NCBI GenBank assembly: GCA_029747015.1
Contig: JAKOGI010002249.1
Coordinates: forward strand, 1 to 64,000
Direction: 5' to 3'
Source: Carnegiea gigantea
Taxonomy: Eukaryota; Streptophyta; Magnoliopsida; Caryophyllales; Cactaceae
Length of the DNA: 64,000 nucleotides
How positions within the stretch are numbered: position 1 is the stretch's first letter; each line of letters opens with the position of its first letter. A model generated the notes under the pieces. The model searched no databases, was not told the DNA's origin, and saw only the letters and a program-made list of their open reading frames with translations. This document shows positions 1-11,666 of the stretch, in pieces. The position numbers and the translations under genes are program-made.

Positions 1-150
1 AGTCAGCCGGTCCAATCGGGTTTTACCGATTTTCCCGATTTGATGGCTCAAACAGGTTTAAAGAATTTCCGGACCATTGCTCCGACTGGTTCCCGGTCCA
101 AACGTTTGAACTGGCTGATCCGATCTGGTTTTCTTAACCTGGGTCCCAAG
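1..150. repeat. Edge of an unidentified dispersed repeat
   Basis: The first 150 bases are richer in G+C than what follows and repeat the words CCGGTCC, CGGGTTTT, CCGATTT and GGTTCCCGGTCC. Such text is common in subterminal parts of plant DNA transposons. The window edge cuts it, so no terminus or target duplication can be shown. A 74-residue open frame here has no recognisable domain and is not called. Confidence 0.25.
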
Positions 151-1480
151 CTACTACATATTGCAATGTCTTTCCGAAAAAGCACAAACCAGTATCAAAG
201 TACCACTATGATTGGGCTTAGTGGCATAGTTGCAAGACCAAAGTACACAGACCAATTGACATGATTTGGGTTTTTTTTTGGGGGGGGGAATAAATAATCT
301 TGGATCAAGCCGCATGGCTTATAGTCCATGCATTTCAAAAGCTCCCTATATGATTAGTAGAGAAGGGTGTTAAACTACGCATATTAAATTGTCATAAAAC
401 TGTGCACATCTTTATTTTTTGAGGTCGAAATGTTTTTCAAATGAGAAGAATGTAACATTTGGTACCTACTTTTACCTAAGTTAGGTTGATTATATATCAA
501 CCATATAATTTTAATCAAGGTATAAGTTATGCTTGATGTAGATTGGAATTATTAATAATATCGGTGTTATTACAACAACAATAATAACAGAAGTTTCCTC
601 AAATTAAATTTTAATATAACAAATAACTGAGATAAGTGGAAAAGATAGTAAATATACTCATATACATGAGATTGTGGAAATTATGTGCAGTATATATTCA
701 TATGTGTATACGCATGTAACTCGTAGTTAACAATAATGCAAAGTCAATAGTAAGGGTTCGATCTGATTGTTTGCTGATTAAGAAGTAAGATATTGTTCTA
801 AAGAATATATATATAATCAAATAAAGTAAAAACAAATAATCAATCATTTTCTGACAAAGTGTGGCAAAAGAAATGACATATGTGAAAAATGTACAAATGC
901 ATAAGCGTGCAATAAATTCTTTAAAATCTTACCCCCAAAAAAAAAAAAAAAATAAACAAAGGAGGCAATGAAGAGATGTTTGGTTCGTCAGATATACAAA
1001 TAAAAAGAGGGAAAATTACCAACAGGTGTTGCGTAAAATTTTAATTACCTAACCATGGCCTTTTAAGTGAAATTATCGCTCTGGCGCTTGTCTCTTAATA
1101 ATTAACAATCTCTCTCCTTGTTGCTAACTTACCGAGCTCCCTTCTCTCTCTACTCTATCTCTCTACCCTCAGGCCAAGAACGTGGGCGACTCACCAATGA
1201 CACCAAGCAATGGCAGTTTGCAGGGGAAGGAAGTCGGTTGGCTGTGATGGTGCGCTTGATGGTGGTCGATTGGTGGATGTGTGGTCTGAGAAGCAGTGGT
1301 ATCCATAGAGCACCAACAAACAATAAATTGGCACACCCTTGTTTCATTCAATTGAGATGAGAAAGAGGGGGCAACGGAGGTGGCGGCTAGTGGTGGGCTC
1401 TGGTGGTTGCAGTGGCCATGGTGGTGGGTCTTTCTCAGACCGCCGGAGTGGGGAGGGGGGCAGGCGAGCAAAATAGTAGC
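151..1480. other. AT-rich intergenic DNA, no gene seen
   Basis: The stretch is mostly AT-rich with short homopolymers (a T9/G9 junction near 270-287, an A-run near 935-950). From about 1,100 to 1,480 base composition changes: a CT-rich tract (1,108-1,170) is followed by GC-rich sequence running up to the MULE junction. Overlapping open frames on both strands here are low-complexity and show no domain. The CT tract could be a pyrimidine patch of a plant promoter, but no linked coding region is visible. Confidence 0.4.
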
Positions 1481-1489
1481 GTTGTCTGG

Positions 1490-1610
1490 CAAAAAACTAC
1501 ACAAAGGTACTCTAACTTATTTGAAAACTATAAGGCCCTCTAGTTTTTAAAACTAATTTTGAGGTACCTTAAATAATGGTGTAACTATTTTTATGGCCCA
1601 ATTCCGGCCC
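1490..1610 (+). repeat. MULE left terminal inverted repeat (~120 bp)
   Basis: The left end pairs with 6952-7073 in inverse orientation. Conserved blocks in order are AAAAAACTACACAAAGGTAC, CTAACTTAT, TAAGGCCC, TTAAAACTAATT, GAGGTACCTTAAATAAT, GTGTAAC and ATGGCCCAATTCC. Differences are scattered substitutions and small indels. Confidence 0.9.
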
Positions 1611-1862
1611 GTGGTTGAACGAAGATCTGCTTGGATGAAAATACCCCTGTTAAACCCGCGCAGTTCTTGAAGAAAAATGAAGCACTTAAATAACCTCCCA
1701 TTTACTCAGTCTCCTCAGCTTGCCTCTCTACTTGTATCTCTTTCTCTCTGTGGCTCTCCTTGTCTCTGTTGTTGCTGCATGCACAGAATTGGTGGTGAAG
1801 GAGCTTGGAAACACCATTGAAGAAAACAAGAAGGTTGGAGGTAACTGTTGAAGGTGTGACAA

Positions 1863-4800
1863 TGGTAAGTGAATCGTTAATTTTGGAAAATTTGCGGTTT
1901 TTTTGATATATTTCATGATGGACATTACATGTGGATATGTGTGATGCGAAAATATGAGTTTGATGTTGTGGTTTGGTTTGTTAGTGTAGTGGATGATGTA
2001 TAAACTGGTCATTTTTGCCTACAGATTTGTCAAAAAATTTTGAGAATTTTGAGTTTTAGGGTTTTTGGAAAGGGGATTGTGATTTCTGTGAAAGAAGTAA
2101 TGGTGTTGTTGATGTTGTTTAATTTGATATTTTCATGTAATATATGTATAAATTTTGTACTTCCTTGATATTGTCTTTGAAACAGGGTAAGGACATTAGG
2201 GACTTAGTTGTACATTACAAGGATAAAGTGATCAGAATTATGGATGTTGAGATGGAGAAGTACAATTGCATTGAGTTGTTTAGAGATGCTAGGGCAAGTG
2301 CAAAGGAGTCAGGTATAGAGTTTTCTAAGTATGCTGGGTTCAGATATCATCCCCCAAATAAGGAAAACCAGAGATGGCATTTGAACATTGATAGTGATTA
2401 GGAAAGGTTAACAAAATTCTGGGAAGATGGGAGGAGTAAGTGTATCCCATATACATGTATGATATGAAGAAGCCATCTGAGAATCAAAAACATGTTGAAA
2501 GCCTTGACCAAATAAGTGCATCTGCTGCACAATCATTGCCTTAGATAGTTGAAGTTGAATCTAAAAAGAATGTAAGAATGGTGAGTGGAGTAGAGGACTT
2601 GACTGATAGTCAAGCAAACATGTAGGTAGACAGTTTGATTGTGAGCCCTATTGTTGCCCTTGTTAAACCTATGCCCCATAGACCAGTTATAAGATTTGTT
2701 GCTAATTCCCCTGTTAAGCCCACACCAAGTTCCCAACTTAGGCCCTGTGAGTCCCCACCTCAACCCAAATTAACTTCTCTAAAGAAGTCATGTAAATACC
2801 CAGCAAAGCCCACTTCCACTTTCTCACCTAAACCCACTGCAAAAGGAAGCCCACCAGTACAACTGAAAGTAAAAGGTAAGTCTTTATACTACTTACCAAC
2901 AAGCCCATCACCATCACCCCATGCCAAAGCTGACTGTACCCCATTGCAGTCCACTTTGGAATTCACTCCTGAGTTCTATTCTCTATTACAATCTACTCCT
3001 AATGTACAGTTGTCTTCATACCCATCCAGGCTATAGACTAGATCATCCCTATAGAAACCTGACAGCACCCCTTTAGAATCCACTCCTAACCCATCCAAAC
3101 CTGACTCTAACCCTAAACACTCATCCAGAACACCAAGCAAACCTAACTGTAACCTTGGTGAACCTATTGCAGCCCCTACCAAACCTCATACCAGGTCCCA
3201 ATCTAGAGATGTTGGCATACATATAGGCTCTAGTTTAACTTTGGGCACAAAACCAAATCCCAGAACTTCAGGTCCTAAAAAATCAAGCAGCAGCAGCACC
3301 TCCAAATGTGTCCCATCATTCAATCCTTTACCATTAGCTGTCCTTGCGGTTGATGAGCTGCTTGATTTTGATGTTGGATCTCTGTGCAAAGAACCAACAT
3401 GGGCGGTTGAGGAGAATGAGTGGGATGATGGTAGGAATACAGTGATTTCTATTGTTGGAGCTCATGCTGGGGGGGTAGGGTTATTCTTACTTCTATTGAT
3501 GACAACCCACCCTCTAATGATGATAGTGAGGATGAGAATTTTGTAGTGGATGGTGAAGAGATTGGAGATCTTAATGACAGTGAAGATGTGTCTTTAGATG
3601 AGGAGAATAATAGTAGTGAATTTGGAGATGATGAGCAATTGGAAGTTCAGATTGAGCAGGGGATGCAATTAGGAGTAGAAATTATTGATAGTGCTGCAGA
3701 TAGGGATCTAGTTATGAACAAAATGGCAAGGACTTTAAGGTAAGGAACTCTATGGACTAAAAATAGGGACGGTAAGGTTAGTTTATTGCCTGGTCATATT
3801 TTTACTTGTAAAGAGAACATGCTCACAATCATGAGAGAGTTCTGCATTCAAGAAGGCTTTACATTGCAAAAGCTGAAGAATGAGAAAATTAGGTATACTC
3901 AGAAATGTACCAACCTAGGATGCACTTGAAAAATTCATTGTAGTGTGCTAGTTAATAAAACCACTTGGATGGTGAAAGCACATAGTAGGAGGCACATTTG
4001 TGGGAGAGCTAACCAAAATAGAATCACCACAGCTCCCTGGGTCGATAAATTTCTTCCCCCTTACTTCATAACTGCTTTAAAAATGGATGTGAAGGGAATA
4101 CAGGATATTGTTATGGGGAAGTATGAAATTCATATTCCAGATCACACATGTTGGAGGGTAAGGAAAATGATGAAGGATGCTATTGATGGCAAACATGAGG
4201 AAGGATACAAGTATTTGGCACATTACACAGAGGAGTTCAAAGCCAAAAACCCAGGGTCTGTTACTTTCATTACCTGGGCTTACCAAGGGCCTACCAAGAA
4301 CCCAATTTTCAAGCATATGCTCATCTGTGTTGGTCCTTCAATTGCAATATTTAAACAATTCTGTAGGCCTTTGATTTGGATAGATGCCTGCCATCTTAAA
4401 GGGGTGTATAGGGAAGTGTTACTAACTACAATGACTTTAGATGGGAATAATGGACAGTTTCCATTATCTTATACTGTGGTTGAGAAGGAAAATAAGGATT
4501 AGTGGACTTTTTTTCTGTCTGGCCTAGTAAGATCTCTTAATGCAGTTGACAACCAGTCCATGTATACTATAATGTCTGACAGATATAAGGTAGGCTTATG
4601 CTATTCTCTTTGTAAACTGATCTGTAATATAGGATATTTCACTTATTTGTTTATTATTTTGTTGTGTATAGGGATTATAAAGGCTTTGAGAACTGCTGTG
4701 CCCACTGCTTCAAGGAGAACATGTGTCATGCATTACTACAAAAATTTTGCATCACTTTATCCAGGTAAGCTACATACTCATGTTCTATACTTCATTAAAT

Positions 4801-5864
4801 TAGGAGTGTATACTAGAAAGCATTATCTGAGATAGGTATTGTTCACTTGTTAAGTGCATGGTTTCATGCCTTCTTTTACATTGCTGTAAATGCCTATGCC
4901 CCATTTATACATGAGAAAGCAATGGAAAAAATTAGGGAGAAAGACCCTGGAGCTTATCTTTGGCTGAGAGACAATGAGAAGTTAGAACTATGGGCTAGGT
5001 TTAAATTTGATACCAATCTTAAATGCAATGATAATACCAACAACTTTGTTGAAAGCTTCAACCATGCAATTGTTAAGTTCAGAGGTTTGCCTATCTTGAC
5101 CATGCTTGAGGAAATCAGGAAACTCAATTGGGAGTAGGTTTGTGAAGAGATTTGAAAAGTTACAAAAATGGAATGGCAGGTTTGTTCCATTTGTGAATAA
5201 GAAGTTACTTATCACAGAGATGGAGAGTAGGAATTGTACACATCTGGTACATACTGGCCAAGGAGAGTTTGATGTGACTGAAGGACATACCAACTTAACA
5301 GTGAGGTTACAAGACAAGTTCTGTGATTGTAGAAAATGGCAACTTACTGGCCTCCCTTGCAAACATGCAGGAAGGTGCATTTTCAAGATGAAGCAACAGT
5401 TGGAAGATTATGTGGAAGACTGCTTCACTGTGGAGAAGTATAGAAATCTCTACAACCACATTGTTCATCCTATTGCAGCTCCACAAATGTGGGAGAAGAG
5501 GAATTTGCTTGATTTAGACCCACCCTATGCTCAAAGGAAAACAGGCAGGCCACCAGAGCATAAAAGAAGAGAGTCCTTGAATGCCCCTTTATCTGAATCT
5601 CAGTCACATCAACTCCCACACCAAGTACTTGGGCCTAACACTACCAGATATATGTTTGAGCTCTAATTTTGGTTAATTAACTTCACATCTGTTACCTAAT
5701 ATCATTTATTTAACTGTTACAGATGTAAAACATGCAAGTACCTTGGCTATAATGCTGCAACTTGTGGGAGGCCTAGAGATGAGCATGGCAGGCTGTTAAC
5801 TAAAAGAAAGAGGAGACCCACTAAAAGCAGGGTTCCTAAACCTCGGGGCAGGCCAAAGAAGTAG
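1863..5864 (+). pseudogene. MULE (mudrA-like) transposase, multiply disrupted
   Basis: The relic reads plus strand in several exon-like blocks. ATG at 1863 directly abuts GTAAGT; the frame resumes after an AG near 2,185 with an N-terminal region (DLVVHYKDKVIRIMDVEM). A proline-rich linker (2,635-3,036) and an acidic stretch (about 3,490-3,740) follow. The MULE core covers 3,745-5,140: first catalytic Asp in LIWIDACHLKG, second in IMSDRYK. A SWIM zinc finger (CDCRKW...GLPCKHAGRC) lies near 5,318-5,375, and a C-terminal zinc knuckle-like CKTCKYLGYNAATC plus AT-hook KPRGRPKK ends at TAG 5,862-5,864; its usual His is Tyr. Introns are likely at about 4,591-4,670, 4,765-4,845 and before 5,724. Damage: stops at 3,034, 3,741, 3,927 and 4,500; frameshifts at the G7 run 3,469-3,475 and near 5,115-5,137. 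The family cuts and joins the element ends in the nucleus. Confidence 0.88.
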
Positions 5865-6237
5865 AAGCCAACTACTTTAACACCAACACCCTCCACCCAA
5901 TGCAGCCAAATTGGAGCATCTTAAGCAACCTAACCTATAAGCAGTAGAATCATATACCAGTCCTCTACTTATTATGTCATTTTTTGTAGTGAAAAACTTC
6001 ATAACTTTATCAATGTTTCTGATGTAAGACAAAGTATGTTCCAAGAGTATTGCGTTGCTAAGTTATTTGCAATTGTCATGTGATATAATGCAAATCTGAT
6101 AATGTACTTACTTTACTTCAACAAAGTGAAGATATAATGTGTTCCAGACAAAATATGTGTCCACTACAACAACAACTAACTCATTTCATTCCATGATGAC
6201 AATATACATTGAGCTCCAAAACATTAGCAACTGAACT

Positions 6238-6555
6238 TCAAACTACCATCACAATGACAAGAGCTATAATAATACCAATTAAGAGCATGTACACAACACT
6301 TTGCCCCTTCTCAATCAACTTAACTAGCATTCTCAACTCTGACAACTCCTTCTTGATTTCAGTTAGCATCACTAAAATCCTCTTCTCCATCTCATTGTCA
6401 TCATTAACCCACTTTAAGAACTTATCACACCATAAGCACTTCATGTATTCTCTTCCCGGGTTTTGGCTTGAACGGGACACTTTCCTTATTCTTTGCATAT
6501 GGCATCTCGGACATATACAGTCATCACTAAGCTGATTGCTCCTAGAGGATGACAT
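6238..6555 (-). CDS. GRF-type zinc-finger protein with C-terminal membrane segment, inside the MULE
   Basis: An uninterrupted 105-residue frame runs minus strand, convergent to the transposase. Residues about 12-50 form a GRF zinc finger: paired CPRC, then NPGREYMKC, then CLWC, then FLKWV. Residues about 55-85 are charged and heptad-like (coiled coil likely). The last ~20 residues (MLLIGIIIALVIVMVV) form one hydrophobic helix, so the product would be tail-anchored. Small plant proteins with this order (GRF finger, coil, C-terminal TM helix) are widespread and uncharacterised. The start is the first Met of the frame, just before the finger; a poly-T tract (minus sense) lies ~40 bases upstream. 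The frame is intact although the neighbouring transposase is ruined. GRF fingers bind nucleic acid in better-known proteins; a role in transposition is my inference only. Confidence 0.7.
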   Translation of the reverse strand: MSSSRSNQLSDDCICPRCHMQRIRKVSRSSQNPGREYMKCLWCDKFLKWVNDDNEMEKRILVMLTEIKKELSELRMLVKLIEKGQSVVYMLLIGIIIALVIVMVV

Positions 6556-6591
6556 ACCTCACATTTCAACTTCTTGCCTCTTCCAAGCCCC

Positions 6592-6616
6592 AAAAAAAAA
6601 AAAAAAAAAAAAAAAA
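6592..6616. repeat. A25 homopolymer followed by CAGCAG-type simple repeat
   Basis: Twenty-five A residues are followed by a loose CAG/AGCAGTAGCAAC repeat up to about 6,715. Open frames across it on both strands (poly-Lys, poly-Phe, Cys-rich) are composition artefacts. Confidence 0.85.
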
Positions 6617-6951
6617 CAGAATCAGGATAATTGTAAATGCAGCAGCAGTAGCAACAGGGGACAGAGTACAGCAGCAGTAGCACCATGCCAGAACACAGCA
6701 GCAGCAACAAGGACAAGGAAGTTGAATGTGAAGGATGTTTGCTTGGGAAGGACAAAACAGAGCAGTGAGGAAGGAAATGGAAGAGAAAAACGAAGGAGAG
6801 AGAAGATGTTTGGTGGATGAATTTATATCCAAACTCCCTTGATCGTTGGAAATAATTGAATTACAAGAATTAGATGTTTTAGGGGTAATTTGGGCTTTGC
6901 ACTTCAAAAATTCAAATTCTCTGCTTCTTCAATCAGAATGATGATGTCATG

Positions 6952-7073
6952 TGCTGGAATTGGGCCATAAAATTGTTACACTATTATTTAAGGTACCTCA
7001 GAATTAGTTTTAAGAACCACGGGGCCTTAAAATAGTTTCCACATAAGTTAGGGTACCTTTGTGTAGTTTTTTG
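6952..7073 (-). repeat. MULE right terminal inverted repeat (~120 bp)
   Basis: Inverse partner of the left end at 1490-1610. It holds GGGCCATAAAATTGTTACAC at its inner side and GTACCTTTGTGTAGTTTTTTG at its outer side, followed at once by the 9-bp duplication GTTGTCTGG (7074-7082). It would hold the upstream region of the minus-strand GRF ORF, as each MuDR TIR serves as the promoter of the gene facing inward from it (known for maize MuDR; inferred here). Confidence 0.9.
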
Positions 7074-7365
7074 GTTGTCTGGTCCAGGATCTTTGGCCTC
7101 TATTTTTGTTTTACGCCTAGGGAAAGAAGACGGGGTGGAAGATGGGACAAAAATGTTTTTTTTTTTAATTTTTAAGTTACAAGTTGTTTTCCAATTATTT
7201 TTGATAAGAAATGGGGTGCTGGCAGAAGTTGTTTTCACATTTTTTTGGAACATGTTTTTCTTTTTATTTCTAAATCAATTTGATTTTAAGTATGTCAGTT
7301 TCGTCAATAAGAAAATTAGATTATTTTATCGTTTGATTTATATACTCTGATCATATTATTATTGT

Positions 7366-7415
7366 TTCATTTATATTATTGTTATTGTTGTTGTTGTTGT
7401 TATTATTATTATTGC

Positions 7416-7482
<67 letters not shown>
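7366..7482. repeat. (ATT)n / (GTT)n microsatellite
   Basis: About 115 bases of TTG units passing into ATT units, with one interruption (ATTGCTATT). It lies some 290 bp right of the MULE. Confidence 0.95.
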
Positions 7483-9589
7483 ATTTTTTTTGTCAATCTA
7501 AATGTAAATTTTAAAAAAAGATTAGTTGAATCAATCAATATATTCATGAATAATTGAACTAATTATTTATGGGCCTACATATTAAATTTATTATAGTAGT
7601 ACATTTGAGTATGATGAATTTTGATATAATCCAACATAATAAATTGATCTAAATCTAGACCGATAATTAGGGTAGAACTTAACATAATACATTGCTCTTT
7701 TTAATAGAAGAAAATTATAGTATTTTATTATTTATCAGTTCATTCCAAATATGTTTTCAATCCAAATATAAATTAAACTAAATATAAATAGATGCACACC
7801 CCTCCCTTTTAAATCTAATTATAATTGAACCTAATATAAGGAGTCACTTGTTTGTCATATCTAATTACAATTGTGAAAATGAGTAGAATTTATTGGTATT
7901 TGAATTTTTTGCCCAAAGGTTATGCTTTCTTTACTTTAATAAAATATAATTAATTTAGTTATTCTCTTTATGAGAAGGAGCAAGACTTTAAAATGACAAA
8001 AAATATAACTTAAGTAGCTACCTTATGTATGTGTCCTTCGACTAATATTTTATGACCCATGTTGTGTATAAAAGACTTTTGAGAAGTTCATTTTATTACT
8101 TAAAAGGAATATTTTAATAAATCATAATTTTATAGTTAAGCTTTTATGGCTTAGGGTTAGAATTTAGGAACTTAGCCTTAGGATATGTAATAATTTGTTA
8201 ATGTATACTTGAATATCAAGGTAAATTAACACAAGTAGTTTTAAAAATACTTCATAGTAAACATATATACACAATTAACATAAATTATAAACCACAACCA
8301 TAGAGTTTTGGGGTTCGAGATGGGTTGGGTTGGGGTTTAACTTTCAACATTTAAGATTATTTAAGGATTAGTGTTCTAAAGATATGAGTATAAAGTTTAG
8401 TTATTTTAGGGTTTTAGGTTTGATACTTAGGGGTTTGTGACACAAATAAACATGATACAAAGTCCTAATATTTATGGTTTAATGTTTATGGTTTATGACT
8501 TGGTGTGAACTCTAAGATTCAAGTATCAAAAATCAAGATTTTAGGTGTAAACTTTAAGGCTCATAATATCAAGTTGTCATTTTTAACAACACATACCATA
8601 TGCATTTGCTAACCTAATAAATAAGGTAGCCCAACCCAGGAATACCATTTATAAGGATAAGGTAAACAAGTTTAATTTTTTCGTTCAAATTGTATTCAAT
8701 TGAGATTTAAAAGTTTGTGCAAAATGTATTACTTATGATGCATTCTAAAATTAAATACGAAGGGGGAATGGTGTTTGCAACCAAAACAATAACGTGAGAG
8801 TCATCACATTAGCATTAGAGTCATCAGTTGTACCCTAAGAAATCCTAAACTTTAAACACTATGCTCCAACCCCACAACCACAAAAGTCAAGTCCTAAACC
8901 CCAATTCTTGACACTTGAACTCCAGGACTCAACCCAAAATCATAAGGCCTAAATGTGAAGGCATAAACCTTTTAATTTTGCATCATATTCATTCACATCA
9001 TAATACACGTTCTGGCTTCTACTTACAAAATTCATGGCAAACCCTAACCCTAAATGTAAACCATAAACCCTAATCGTAAATCTTCAATGTTTAGGGTTAA
9101 GGTTGAATCTAAGGTCCAAGTATCATAAATTAGAGTTTATGGTTGGGGATAATAATTTTTTTAATAAATAAATTTTACGCAACTCACTGTTTTCACTTAA
9201 TTGTGATCGTACAATTAGTATGAAATCAAGTGAATTATTTCAGCATGTGGTATGTTTACCTGTGTGTATAATGTACTTAACCTGGGTTGGCATACAACGT
9301 CATCTAAGGTTTCCATACGAGGTAGCCTCGGGCTAACATATAGCATCTGAAAACCCGATAACCCCCTGAAAATGCCTACATTCATGGGCTTTTTTGGTTA
9401 ACAATGAATATTATTATATGTGATTGTCGTGTTGTTAAAGATCAACGACTTTGTTAATTATATGTCACATAAGAAAACAATATTAACTAGTCACCAATGT
9501 TCAACAAGGGTTAGGGTTTAAGGTTAGATGAGGGTTTAGGTTTTATGGTTTGGAGTTTAATATTCGAGGTTTAGATTGTTTAAGAATAC
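7483..9589. other. AT-rich DNA with degenerate telomere-like text, no gene
   Basis: No coding frame with a domain is present. From roughly 8,140 to 9,560 the sequence is dense in words such as GGGTTTAG, TTAGGGTT, CCCTAAACC and ACCCTAACCCTAAA (for example 9,043-9,075 and 9,508-9,535), on both strands and never in perfect register. These resemble the plant telomere unit TTTAGGG but never form an array. Nothing else is recognised. Confidence 0.5.
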
Positions 9590-9662
9590 GCACACACACA
9601 CGCACACATATATATATGTTTGTTATATAGCAAATGTTGAGTTGTTTTTGTGTGCATGTGCA

Positions 9663-9729
<67 letters not shown>
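9590..9729. repeat. (CA)n and (TA)n microsatellites
   Basis: A short CACACACACGCACACA run starts near 9,590, and an uninterrupted TA run of about 59 bases spans 9,671-9,729. The TA run lies ~460 bp before the leader of Harbinger copy 1. Confidence 0.95.
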
Positions 9730-9733
<4 letters not shown>

Positions 9734-10775
9734 AAACACGTAGTTTTCCACCGTAACCTAGCCTAACCTGCCAGCGTCACAACAAATCAGCATGCTACCT
9801 CCAAGCTAACTCCAACCTTTGTAACTGCTGTTTAAATTGTCACCAAATCGACCACTTACTACCGCCGGCACAGTCCCCCTACCACCCCAACTCCCTTCCT
9901 CTGTCCTTGCTCGCTGCTTCTTTTTTTTAATTCTTTTGTCGAGTAACACCCTGAAATGATGCTATTTTGTGTACGTTGACCCCTTTTTCAATTGCTGCTT
10001 TGCTTTGAAAATTGAAAAATGTTGGAATTAGACTGTTGACTACTAGCTATTAGACTAGATATAGAGAGACATTGTCCAACACCTCTTTGCCCAAAATTTT
10101 GCAATTTTTTTTTCTTGGGTAAACGTTTTATCAATGCCCACCATTTCTGATAACAATTCTCACACCAAAAAATTCTCCATTCTTTCATTCTCTTATAAAT
10201 CTATGAATTAAATTCTTTTTTTTTTTTGAGTTTGTTTCACCAAGAAAGAAGTGAAGAAATATTTTAAATATTTCTAATTTTTATTCACTTCAATTCTTAA
10301 ATTCTTATTTAAATTTGATATTTAAGTTACTAAATTTTGTATGTTTGTATTTACAGAGAATTTGTTGGCGTTCTTTCAATCAAGGAAGAATTAAAGCAAA
10401 TTGCAATTTTAATATGTTATGTGTTATTTTAGATGTTAGTAACTCAAATAATATAAAATAATTTGTTTACAATGTTTAAATATGACATGATTAATATGAA
10501 TAATATGAGATGATCAAATATGTTCAAATATGTTAATAACAATATAAATATGAATGCATGATAGAATTCGTTGAATACGTAACGTATGGCATGTATGATT
10601 TATAGATGGCATGTTAATATGAAATGAGTTTATACTTTTGAATAATTTTAAGTTATGCAATGATGCTATGATTTTATGTTAGTATAAAATTAATATGTTC
10701 CTTCCATAATTATTAATAATGAAGGCACTTTCAGCTTTAATTTTGAATACTTTAAAATTAATATGTTTGTTGGAT

Positions 10776-11424
10776 AAAATTAATATGACTTGATTTATGA
10801 AATTTATAACTGCTGGCATGTTGGTTAAGCTGGAATTGAAAAATATGACAATATGTTCCTAAATATGACATGATTATATGTTAATAAGAGTTTGGAAACT
10901 AAAATTAATATAACTTGATTCATGAAATTTATAAGCAATGGCATGTTAGTGAAGTTGGAATTGAACATTATGACAATATGTTACTAATTTGACATGATTT
11001 TATATTAGTATGAGTTGGTAACTAAAATTAATATGACTTGATTCATGAAATTTAAACTAATGGCATGTTAGTGAAGTTGGAATTGAGCATTATGAAAATA
11101 AGATACTAATATGACATGATTATATGTTAATATAAGTTTGGTAACTTAAATTAATATGACTTGATTCATGAAATTTATAACTAATGGCATGTTAGTCAAG
11201 TTGGCAATGAACATTACGAAAATATGTTACTAATATGGCATGATTATATGCTAATATGAGTTTGGTAACTAAAATTAATATGACTTGATTCATGAAAATT
11301 GTAACTAATGGCATGTTAGTGAAGTTGAAATTGAACATTATGACAATATATTACTAATATGACATGATTATCTGTTAATATGACTGTGGTAACTAAAATT
11401 AATATGACTTGATTCATGTAATAT
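10776..11424 (+). repeat. Tandem array, ~124-bp unit, five copies plus a part
   Basis: Units start at AAAATTAATATGACTTGATT near 10,776, 10,901, 11,024, 11,147, 11,271 and 11,395, giving periods of 123-125 bp. Each unit carries TTCATGAAATTTATAA, AATGGCATGTTAGTGAAGTT, GAACATTATGACAATATG and ACTAATATGACATGATTATA. Copies differ by scattered substitutions. The array lies in the presumed leader intron of Harbinger copy 1. Confidence 0.92.
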
Positions 11425-11666
11425 AATTTGAATGTGATTATATGTATATATGATCTGAAGTTTATATGTTAATATGAATATATGCTACTATTTCATGTTT
11501 AATAATGTGAACATGCGGTTATGCTTTAATATTATATAGTTTTCTACAACTTTAGGTAATTTAATATGTTAGTAAAAATTTTACTTTGATTATGTAAAAT
11601 TGATATGACTAAGTAATCTATTAAAATGATTAATTAAATTTTGTAGGTGGTTATTGTAGCTGAAAA

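Larger units (their letters stand above)
1490..7073 (+). mobile_element. MuDR-like MULE, complete but with a broken transposase
   Basis: This 5,584-bp element begins CAAAAAACTACACAAAGGTA and ends with the reverse complement of nearly the same text. It is flanked by an exact 9-bp duplication, GTTGTCTGG, at 1481-1489 and 7074-7082. Nine-bp duplications and long TIRs are hallmarks of the Mutator superfamily. Inside are a plus-strand transposase relic with MULE and SWIM domains (about 2,186-5,864) and, convergent to it, an intact minus-strand ORF with a GRF zinc finger (6,238-6,555). MuDR of maize likewise has two convergent genes, mudrA and mudrB. The element ends are unusually well defined for this window; the transposase has at least four stops and two frameshifts, so the copy is not autonomous. 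Confidence 0.93.

Noticed and set aside
1118..1504. Overlapping open frames of 65-111 codons on both strands
   Set aside because: They are His/Pro/Ser-rich with no domain, and the longest runs across the MULE junction, so they cannot be one ancestral gene.
6486..6907. Phe- and Lys-run open frames over the A25 tract
   Set aside because: They owe their length to the homopolymer and CAG-type repeat; the GRF frame is the only one with a domain.
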